A DNA stretch of 64,000 nt from Aequorivita sp. CIP111184. Its GTDB lineage: Bacteria; Bacteroidota; Bacteroidia; Flavobacteriales; Flavobacteriaceae. This document shows, one piece after another, positions 8,907-15,189 of the stretch. Position 1 is the stretch's first letter, and each line of letters opens with the position of its first letter. The notes under the pieces were generated by a model that made no database searches, was not told where the DNA came from, and saw only the letters and a list, made by a program, of their open reading frames with translations. The translations under genes and the position numbers were made by a program. Location of the stretch: positions 434,001 to 498,000 of the forward strand of contig NZ_UEFQ01000013.1 in NCBI RefSeq assembly GCF_900489465.1. Direction: 5' to 3'.

Positions 8907-9968
8907 TTATTTCTTTTTTGAGAAGCCTCTTTTGCGGGAAGTTTGGAGTGGATTTTTTGAAATTTCATCATATTCCTCTCGAGTTTCAAAAATAGAAACA
9001 GCACTAAAAACTGCCTCACGGAAAGATTCAAAGTTTGCTTTGTTTTTTCCAGCCAAATCAAACGCGGTACCGTGATCGGGCGAGGTACGAATGCGGTTTA
9101 GACCAGCCGTGAAGTTTACACCTTTTCCAAATGCAAGGGTTTTAAATGGCACTAAACCTTGATCGTGGTAAGAAGCGATAATGGCGTCAAAATTTTTATA
9201 ATTTCCGGATCCAAAAAAGCTGTCAGCAGCATAAGGACCAAAAACCATTTTTCCATTTTTGCGGATATTATCTAACGCGGGACGCAAAAGTGTGTCATCT
9301 TCATCGCCGATAACACCATTATCTCCCGTGTGAGGATTGATACCCAAAACTGCAATTTTGGGATTTTGAATTCCAAAATCTTGAATTAAAGTATGATAAA
9401 TTGTATTTATTTTTTTGTCTATACGTTCTCGTGTAATATTTTTTACAACATCTTTTACTGCAACGTGGTCCGTTAAAAGACCAACGCGAAGATTTTCAGA
9501 AATTAAAAGCATCAAACTTTCACCTTCTAGTTCTTGGGCCAAATAATCTGTATGGCCCGGAAAATTGAAACTTTCAGATTGGATGTTGGATTTGTTTATG
9601 GGTGCAGTAACTAAAGCGTCAATCTTTTTGTCTTTTAAAGCTGCAACAGCCGCTTTTAAAGATTTTATGGCATATTCGCCGCCAGTTGGAGTTTCTTCAC
9701 CAAAAGTTACATCAACGTGTTCTTTCCAAACATTAAGTACGTTAATTTTTTTTGGTATAAGATCTTCTATTTTATCAATTCCGTGGAAATTAATATCTGC
9801 CTCAAAATGTTTTTTGAAGAAAGACATCAACTTAACCGAAGCAAAAATAACGGGGGTACAGAATTCGAGCATGCGCGAATCTTCAAATGTTTTCAGAATT
9901 ATTTCGCTTCCAATCCCATTAATATCGCCAATGGAAATACCGACCACTATTTTATCCTCTCTGCTCAT
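8907..9968 (-). CDS. pdxA: 4-hydroxythreonine-4-phosphate dehydrogenase
   Basis: 353 residues. It oxidises 4-phosphohydroxy-L-threonine in the DXP-dependent route to pyridoxal phosphate. Family motifs seen: GISIGDINGIGSEIIL at the N-terminus, TAPINKSNIQSESFNFPGHT with the metal-binding His, GINPHTGDNG, and SYHDQGLVPFKTLAF with a further metal ligand. The C-terminus (TSPDHGTAFDLAGKN) is complete, followed by a lysine-rich tail. It diverges from ribE; the two promoters are interlocked (see 9991-10011). pdxJ, its usual partner, is not in the window. Confidence 0.96.
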   Translation of the reverse strand: MSREDKIVVGISIGDINGIGSEIILKTFEDSRMLEFCTPVIFASVKLMSFFKKHFEADINFHGIDKIEDLIPKKINVLNVWKEHVDVTFGEETPTGGEYAIKSLKAAVAALKDKKIDALVTAPINKSNIQSESFNFPGHTDYLAQELEGESLMLLISENLRVGLLTDHVAVKDVVKNITRERIDKKINTIYHTLIQDFGIQNPKIAVLGINPHTGDNGVIGDEDDTLLRPALDNIRKNGKMVFGPYAADSFFGSGNYKNFDAIIASYHDQGLVPFKTLAFGKGVNFTAGLNRIRTSPDHGTAFDLAGKNKANFESFREAVFSAVSIFETREEYDEISKNPLQTSRKRGFSKKK

Positions 9969-9990
9969 TATGTTTGGCTTTTTTAATTGT

Positions 9991-9998
9991 TACTTTTG
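9991..9998 (+). promoter_or_regulatory. ribE: -7 box of the ribE promoter
   Basis: TACTTTTG followed by CA, exact TAnnTTTG match, 26 bases before the ribE ATG. It lies upstream (left) of the oppositely directed pdxA box. Confidence 0.65.
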
Positions 9999-10003
9999 CA
10001 ATA

Positions 10004-10011
10004 CAAATGTA
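10004..10011 (-). promoter_or_regulatory. pdxA: -7 box of the pdxA promoter
   Basis: TACATTTG on the minus strand, exact match, 35 bases before the pdxA start. The predicted start sites of pdxA and ribE are only a few bases apart, so both promoters occupy the same DNA. Confidence 0.6.
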
Positions 10012-10024
10012 ACCAAATACTACA

Positions 10025-10612
10025 ATGTTTACAGGAATTATTGAAACCGTTGGTGAAATAAACCAACTTATACAAGAAGGTGAGAATCTTCAAATAGAAA
10101 TAAACAGCCCGCTTGCTCAAGAACTAAAAATAGACCAAAGTGTATCGCACAATGGTGTGTGTTTAACTGTTGTTAAAGTAAAAGAAGCGTCTTATGTGGT
10201 TACTGCCATTAAAGAGACTTTGGATAAGACTAACCTGAAAAAGCTTAAAAAAGGTTGCTTGATAAATTTAGAAAGAGCCATGAAACTTGGCGACAGGCTG
10301 GACGGACATATGGTGCAGGGTCACGTAGACGGGACTGCCATTTGCAATAACATTCAAGATGCAAACGGTAGTTGGATTTTTACATTCGAATATAAAAGCG
10401 CGGATTTCAGCACTGTTGAAAAAGGCTCTATTACAGTAAATGGAGTTAGCCTAACGGTAGTTAATTCCAAAAAGGGAGAGTTTAGTGTTGCTATTATTCC
10501 TTACACTTTTGAAAACACAAATTTTAAAACAATTGAAAAGGGAAGCGCAGTAAACTTGGAGTTTGATATTATAGGGAAGTATGTAAAAAACCTTATGCAG
10601 CCTTATTTATAA
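10025..10612 (+). CDS. ribE: Riboflavin synthase, alpha chain
   Basis: 195 residues, normal length. It dismutates two molecules of 6,7-dimethyl-8-ribityllumazine to riboflavin. Two lumazine-binding repeats are visible: the first begins MFTGIIETVGEI and contains VSHNGVCLTV, the second has MVQGHVDGTA and then ITVNGVSLTV. The short leader leaves no room for an FMN riboswitch, so regulation by that means is not expected. Its 3' end overlaps the convergent PID-CTERM gene by 20 bases. Confidence 0.96.
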   Translation: MFTGIIETVGEINQLIQEGENLQIEINSPLAQELKIDQSVSHNGVCLTVVKVKEASYVVTAIKETLDKTNLKKLKKGCLINLERAMKLGDRLDGHMVQGHVDGTAICNNIQDANGSWIFTFEYKSADFSTVEKGSITVNGVSLTVVNSKKGEFSVAIIPYTFENTNFKTIEKGSAVNLEFDIIGKYVKNLMQPYL

Positions 10613-10790
10613 CTCGAGTTCTTTTATAAATTATATAGATTCCAAATAAAATACCTGCAGCTAGCAGAATCCACAAATCGTTATCTATTGGTAATCCCGG
10701 CGCCCGATTTTGAGATGGCGGGGGAGGTCCTTGACTACCAGAGGTAGCTTGAAAAACAAGCAAAATTACATTATAAATAAGTGATGACAT
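10593..10790 (-). CDS. Small PID-CTERM-type membrane protein
   Basis: 65 residues. A short hydrophobic N-terminus resembling a signal sequence is followed by a Gly/Pro-rich stretch (SQGPPPPSQNRAPGLPID), then a single membrane helix (about 40-58) and a basic tail KRTR. The GLPID-helix-basic arrangement matches what is called a PID-CTERM sorting signal in Bacteroidota; the processing enzyme is not known to me. The mature part would be tiny (about 15 residues), so the gene may code for little more than its sorting signal. It overlaps the end of ribE. Confidence 0.65.
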   Translation of the reverse strand: MSSLIYNVILLVFQATSGSQGPPPPSQNRAPGLPIDNDLWILLAAGILFGIYIIYKRTRVINKAA

Positions 10791-10854
10791 GGTTGTTCAT
10801 TAACGATTTGGGATCGTATTAGTCCGCCTAAAGTAATAATTTTTTTTTATCCTC

Positions 10855-10896
10855 AAATAAAAAAATGAGTTATTGAATGATTAATAACTCATTTTT
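10855..10896 (-). terminator. Terminator downstream of tRNA(CAT)
   Basis: Perfect 14-bp inverted repeat AAAAATGAGTTATT / AATAACTCATTTTT with an 8-base loop and further T residues on the minus strand, about 60 bases after the tRNA. The A-rich left flank would let it work for the opposite strand as well. Confidence 0.8.
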
Positions 10897-10958
10897 AACG
10901 TGAAAATTGTATTTTAAATTAGTTTTGCGTTGACTTATTCTTAGCCATTCAAAAAAAG

Positions 10959-11032
10959 TGGTCCCACATGGGCTCGAACCATGGACCCTCTGATTATGAG
11001 TCAGATGCTCTAACCAGCTGAGCTATGGGACC
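10959..11032 (-). tRNA. tRNA with anticodon CAT (elongator Met, or Ile2)
   Basis: 74 bases with a full cloverleaf: acceptor GGTCCCA/TGGGACC, D arm with AGCTCAGCTGGTTAGAGC, anticodon stem TCTGA/TCAGA around loop CTCATAA (anticodon CAT), T arm with GGTTCGAGCCC, discriminator A. The 3' CCA is not encoded. The first pair is G-C, so it is not the initiator tRNA, which has a mismatched first pair. The loop CTCATAA fits both elongator tRNA-Met and the lysidine-modified tRNA-Ile2; sequence alone does not decide. Confidence 0.9.
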
Positions 11033-11103
11033 GTTTCTGTTTAAATTTTCCGAGTACCTCATCTTTCTATAGATAACCGGTATTCGAACAAATAACAGGA
11101 TTG

Positions 11104-11111
11104 CAAATGTA
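11104..11111 (-). promoter_or_regulatory. -7 box of the tRNA(CAT) promoter
   Basis: TACATTTG followed by CAA on the minus strand, exact TAnnTTTG match, 71 bases before the tRNA 5' end. The same octamer precedes the tRNA-Cys gene. Confidence 0.6.
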
Positions 11112-11141
11112 AAACACTTTACAAATACAGCAAAACTATTT

Positions 11142-11549
11142 TTACTTATTCTCAATTTCTTGACAAAGCTCTACTAAAACCCCATTTGAGGATTTGGGAT
11201 GAAGAAATGCCACAAGTTTATTATCTGCCCCTTTTTTTGGAATTTCATTCAACAATACAAAGCCCTCATTACTCAGTCGCTCCATTTCTTTTTTAATGTC
11301 CTTTACCGCAAAAGCAATGTGGTGAATTCCCTCGCCCTTTTTTTCAATAAACTTAGCAATAGGACTGTCTGGGCGGGAAGCTTCCAATAACTCAATTTTA
11401 CTTTCACCACAGCGGAAAAAGGAAGTTTCAACTCCTTCACTTTCTACTTTCTCGCTTTTGTAAGGTGCGCTTCCCAATAAAGCTTCATAAATTTTATTGG
11501 CTTCCGAAATGTTCTTTACTGCAATGCCTATATGTTCAATTTTTTCCAT
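11142..11549 (-). CDS. mce: Methylmalonyl-CoA epimerase
   Basis: 135 residues, a one-domain vicinal oxygen chelate protein made of two beta-alpha-beta modules. Metal ligands expected from the family are seen: His in IEHIGIAV (His6), Glu/Gln in the middle, His in GIHHIAFAV (about residue 84) and Glu in VLVELCQE near the C-terminus. It interconverts the (2R) and (2S) forms of methylmalonyl-CoA between propionyl-CoA and succinyl-CoA. The mutase genes are not in the window. It stands alone on the minus strand between tRNA(CAT) and rbfA. Confidence 0.93.
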   Translation of the reverse strand: MEKIEHIGIAVKNISEANKIYEALLGSAPYKSEKVESEGVETSFFRCGESKIELLEASRPDSPIAKFIEKKGEGIHHIAFAVKDIKKEMERLSNEGFVLLNEIPKKGADNKLVAFLHPKSSNGVLVELCQEIENK

Positions 11550-11643
11550 AAATAATTCTTGAATGATTCAAAAATACAAACTTAATTCTATTGAATTTCA
11601 ATAAGCTTGCCGCTTCATTAACATTCCGTACGGTTTTATGTTC

Positions 11644-11651
11644 TATTTTTG
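11644..11651 (+). promoter_or_regulatory. rbfA: -7 box of rbfA, four bases from the start codon
   Basis: TATTTTTG, exact TAnnTTTG match, ends four bases before the ATG at 11656. Transcription would begin at or next to the start codon, predicting a leaderless mRNA, and it argues against the longer in-frame start at 11638, which lies upstream of the box. Confidence 0.6.
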
Positions 11652-11655
11652 CAGT

Positions 11656-12051
11656 ATGGAAGAAAGTAATAGACAAAAGAAAATTGCGAGTGTTCTGCAA
11701 AACGACCTCGCCAACGTGCTTCAAAACATGCTTCGCGAAGCGGGACAATTAAATATTATAATATCAGTAAGCAAAGTAACTGTAACTACAGATCTTTCTA
11801 TTTCGAAAGTATATGTGAGCGTGTTTCCAGCAGACAAAGCTGATGCAATAGTGATTGAGCTAAACAAATTAAAGCCCAATATAAAACATCAAATTGCGCA
11901 ACTTACCAAGAATCAACTTCGTAAAATGCCAGATCTCTCCTTTTATAACGATGACTCTTTGGAGTACATTGAAAAAATAGACAAGGCTGTAAAAGGTGAA
12001 GATAACCCTTTAAAAAATCCAGATTTACTTCCGAAAAGAAAAAAATCATAA
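11656..12051 (+). CDS. rbfA: 30S ribosome-binding factor A
   Basis: 131 residues. RbfA binds the 30S subunit during late 16S rRNA processing and is needed for cold adaptation. Family features: N-terminal RQKKIASVLQNDLANVLQ helix, the KH-like core with VTVTTDLSISKVYVSVF, and the QLTKNQLRKMPDLSFYNDDSLEYIEKID segment (usual form RxVPELxFxxDxS). The start at 11656 is chosen because the promoter -7 box sits just before it. A membrane permease gene follows after a single base, so they share a transcript. Confidence 0.94.
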   Translation: MEESNRQKKIASVLQNDLANVLQNMLREAGQLNIIISVSKVTVTTDLSISKVYVSVFPADKADAIVIELNKLKPNIKHQIAQLTKNQLRKMPDLSFYNDDSLEYIEKIDKAVKGEDNPLKNPDLLPKRKKS

Positions 12052-12052
12052 C

Positions 12053-13258
12053 TTGAACTTTTCGCTCTACATCGCCAAACGCTATTTGTTTTCAAAAAGC
12101 AGCAATAATGCCATCAATATTATTACAGGTATTGCGGCAATTGGCGTAGTGGTAGGGGCTATGTCATTATTTATAGTACTTTCGGGTTTTTCGGGGTTGA
12201 AGGATTTCAGTCTTCAGTTTACAAACGAATTTGATAGCGATTTAAAAATACTTCCAGAAAGCGGAAAGACACTTGTTTTTTCAGAAGCACAAAGAAAACA
12301 ACTGAAAAATGTTGAAGGGATAGGAAATTTTTCAGAAATAATTGAGGAGCGTGTTTTTCTTCATTACAAAGGAAAAAACCACATTGCATATATTAAAGGC
12401 GTGGATTCACTTTATGGAAAAGTGAACCAACTAGACAGTATAATGTATTTTGGAAAATGGTTCGTTCCCGGCGAACATCAAGTGGTTGTTGGGCTTTCCA
12501 CAATTGCAAAACTATCGATGGGCGTGAATGATTATTCAAATTTGCTGGAAATTTACGTTCCAAAACCTGGAACGGGGCAACTTAATGCATTAGATCCCAC
12601 CGATGCTTTCAGCAAAGAAAATGTAGTGGTTTCGGGAGTGTATCAAGTAAACGAGGATTTGGATTCGAAATACGTTTTTTCCGATTTGGAATTTGCACGA
12701 AACCTTTTGTCATTGGATAGTTCAAAAATTTCCTCTGTGGAAATAAAATTGTTGCCAAATTCTTCCGAAGAAAATGTGCGCAACGAAATTGAAAAAATCT
12801 TTCCAACGGGAATTCTTATTAAAAACCGTATCCAGCAAAACGATGCCCTTTACAAAATGCTGAATACCGAAAACATCGCGGTTTATTTAATATTCACTTT
12901 GGTTTTAATTATTGCGCTTTTCAACGTTATCGGTTCTATAATTATGATGGTTTTGGACAAGCGAAAAAACATAAAAACACTTTACAATATGGGTGCTTCG
13001 CTTCCTGAAATACGCCGTATCTTTTTCTTGCAGGGAACGCTAATGACTGTGTTGGGCGGACTTTTGGGGATATTCTTAGGAATTCTTGCAGTGTTGGCGC
13101 AACTAAAATTTGAATTTGTAGCTATCACCAGCACGCTGCCATATCCCGTTAAACTGAAACTTATAAACGTTGTGGTTGTTTTTGTAACAATAAGTGTTTT
13201 AGGACTTATTGCCTCAAAAATTGCATCAAGTAGAGTCCGGGAAAAACTGTTGTTTTAA
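12053..13258 (+). CDS. LolC/LolE-like ABC transporter permease (FtsX fold)
   Basis: 401 residues, read from a TTG codon one base after the rbfA stop. One N-terminal helix (about residues 22-46), a periplasmic MacB-type domain (50-265), then three helices (about 275-300, 320-345, 365-390): the four-helix type VII ABC layout. The N-terminus NFSLYIAKRYLFSKSSNNAINIITGIA matches lipoprotein-releasing system permeases. The family extracts lipoproteins from the inner membrane or works in envelope mechanotransmission. No ATPase (LolD) gene is adjacent. Confidence 0.9.
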   Translation: MNFSLYIAKRYLFSKSSNNAINIITGIAAIGVVVGAMSLFIVLSGFSGLKDFSLQFTNEFDSDLKILPESGKTLVFSEAQRKQLKNVEGIGNFSEIIEERVFLHYKGKNHIAYIKGVDSLYGKVNQLDSIMYFGKWFVPGEHQVVVGLSTIAKLSMGVNDYSNLLEIYVPKPGTGQLNALDPTDAFSKENVVVSGVYQVNEDLDSKYVFSDLEFARNLLSLDSSKISSVEIKLLPNSSEENVRNEIEKIFPTGILIKNRIQQNDALYKMLNTENIAVYLIFTLVLIIALFNVIGSIIMMVLDKRKNIKTLYNMGASLPEIRRIFFLQGTLMTVLGGLLGIFLGILAVLAQLKFEFVAITSTLPYPVKLKLINVVVVFVTISVLGLIASKIASSRVREKLLF

Positions 13259-13297
13259 ACTGAAAAAGAAGCATGATTTTAATTTCCGCGCGCTATT

Positions 13298-13954
13298 TTA
13301 AACAATAAGAAATTCGGGATTTGCTCCCAAACTCACCAATGCTTCACAAATCTCTTCCGTAAATTTTTTAGGGCCGCAAACATAAAAGCGCGAGTTAAAA
13401 TCCCCAATAGTTTCTATAAGAAATTTACGGTCAATTCTGCGTTCTCTAAAACCAATTACTCCTTCTTGGGTGAACACATTTCTGTAGGCCGGTCCCAACA
13501 TATTTGTCAATTCATCGTCTAAAATTATGTCCTCCTTGGTTTTATTAGAATACAATAACGCGAGATTTCTCAAATTTCCACTCTCAAAAAGTGCTCTAAA
13601 TATTGCAATAAACGGTGTGATACCTGTACCCCCAGCTATAAATATACCAGGCCCTTTATATTTAATCGTACCGTATACATCGTGAAGTAACAGCTCATCA
13701 CCTGTACTGAGTCTGCCCATTTGTGAGGTAACGCCTTTGTGGTCTTCATAAATTTTGACTATAAATTCTAAGTGGTCCCAATGCTGTAGCGAAGTAAACG
13801 TAAACGGACGGATCTGGTCCTTCCAGTTCGGCAAATTGATGGATATATGTGCTGATTGTCCCGGAGTATAAGTAAACTCCGGTGGCTTTTCTAATACAAA
13901 GCGCTTAACGTTATGAGTAATGAAATAAGTGTTGAGAATTTTGAGCCGCTGCAT
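13298..13954 (-). CDS. Ferredoxin-NADP reductase-like flavoprotein
   Basis: 218 residues. Compact FNR-type protein: an FAD-binding beta barrel at about 1-100, with IRPFTFTS in the place of the flavin-binding RxYS/T motif, then a nucleotide-binding domain with GPGIFIAGGTGITPFIAIFRAL and the C-terminal YVCGPKKFTEEI, matching NAD(P)H-binding motifs. There is no ferredoxin domain and no membrane segment. It probably moves electrons from NAD(P)H to a small protein or flavin; the partner is unknown. It converges with the permease gene and has a gap of about 39 bases. Confidence 0.88.
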   Translation of the reverse strand: MQRLKILNTYFITHNVKRFVLEKPPEFTYTPGQSAHISINLPNWKDQIRPFTFTSLQHWDHLEFIVKIYEDHKGVTSQMGRLSTGDELLLHDVYGTIKYKGPGIFIAGGTGITPFIAIFRALFESGNLRNLALLYSNKTKEDIILDDELTNMLGPAYRNVFTQEGVIGFRERRIDRKFLIETIGDFNSRFYVCGPKKFTEEICEALVSLGANPEFLIV

Positions 13955-14111
13955 CGCGTTTATTTTAGGTATAAAGGTAGACAGGATTTTTTATAATACC
14001 ACCTATAGGAAAAGACTCTTATTACCCAATTATTCAGAAACTGAATAAACACGAAGGGGAGAATCGTAATTTTATAATAGTAAACAATCTTAACTTTACT
14101 GTTTTAAAATC

Positions 14112-15107
14112 TTACTGAGCAAACTCATAATCTCCAAAAATCTCCAAAACCTCATCAAAGGCTTCAAAAACAGAGGCGGAATCATCGCTTGTTACCATTT
14201 TCATCCGGTATTCCTTAAAGTTTGGAATTCCTTTAAAATAGTTGGTGTAATGGCGGCGGGTTTCAAAAACGCCCAGCGTTTCACCTTTCCAATCTATCGC
14301 CATTTGCAAGTGGCGTTTGGCGGCTTCTACGCGTTCTTGCATTGTTGGTGGCGGTAAATGCTCACCAGTTTTAAAATAGTGTTTCACTTCCTTAAAAAAC
14401 CACGGATAACCAATGCTGGCACGACCTATCATTGCACCGTCCAAACCGTATTTGTCGCGCATTTCCATCGCTTTTTCGGGAGTATCCACATCGCCATTTC
14501 CAAAGATTGGAATGTGCATTCGCGGATTATTTTTTACATCTGCAATGGGCTTCCAATCTGCATCGCCTTTATACATTTGGGCACGTGTACGGCCGTGAAT
14601 AGAAAGTGCTTGACAGCCTACATCTTGCAAACGTTCGGCAACTTCTATAATTTTAATAGAATCGTGATCCCAACCCAATCGGGTTTTTACGGTTACTGGC
14701 AATTTTGTGTGCTTTACCATAGCTTCGGTTAGGCTAACCATTAAATCGATATCTTTCAAAATTCCTGCGCCCGCACCTTTACTAACTACTTTTTTTACAG
14801 GACAGCCAAAGTTAATATCAATCATATCTGGGCCGCTGGCTTCAACAATTTCTACACTGCGAAGCATAGATTCTAAAACAGCGCCAAAAATTTGGATTCC
14901 CACGGGACGTTCCTTTTCGTAAATATCTAGCTTCATCACACTTTTGGCGGCATCGCGAATAAGCCCTTCGGAAGAGATAAATTCAGTAAATACCACATCG
15001 GCACCCTGCTCTTTGCAAAGCGCGCGAAACGGTGGGTCGCTAACGTCTTCCATAGGTGCAAGCAGCAATGGAAAATCGGGCAGTTGTATGTTTCCTATTT
15101 TTGGCAA
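14112..15107 (-). CDS. dusB: tRNA-dihydrouridine synthase, DusB-like
   Basis: 331 residues read from the TTG at 15107 (LPKIGNIQLPDFPLLLAPMEDVSD). The in-frame extension to 15212 is rejected because a -7 promoter box at 15127-15134 lies inside it. FMN-dependent TIM barrel that reduces uridines in the tRNA D-loop. Motifs: APMEDVSDPPFRALC, DINFGCPVKKVVSKGAGAG with the catalytic Cys, SIHGRTRAQMYKGDADW, GNGDVDTPEKA, and GRASIGYPWFF. The C-terminal helical domain is complete. The TonB-type receptor upstream ends 82 bases before this start. Confidence 0.95.
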   Translation of the reverse strand: MPKIGNIQLPDFPLLLAPMEDVSDPPFRALCKEQGADVVFTEFISSEGLIRDAAKSVMKLDIYEKERPVGIQIFGAVLESMLRSVEIVEASGPDMIDINFGCPVKKVVSKGAGAGILKDIDLMVSLTEAMVKHTKLPVTVKTRLGWDHDSIKIIEVAERLQDVGCQALSIHGRTRAQMYKGDADWKPIADVKNNPRMHIPIFGNGDVDTPEKAMEMRDKYGLDGAMIGRASIGYPWFFKEVKHYFKTGEHLPPPTMQERVEAAKRHLQMAIDWKGETLGVFETRRHYTNYFKGIPNFKEYRMKMVTSDDSASVFEAFDEVLEIFGDYEFAQ

Positions 15108-15126
15108 TTCTTTTATTTTGGAAATG

Positions 15127-15134
15127 CAAAAGTA
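15127..15134 (-). promoter_or_regulatory. dusB: -7 box of the dusB promoter
   Basis: TACTTTTG followed by CA on the minus strand, exact TAnnTTTG match, 19 bases before the TTG start codon. Confidence 0.55.
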
Positions 15135-15189
15135 GTGAATATCAATAAAATTAAGATGGATACTTAAATCTTGGTGAAATAAAAAAAAA

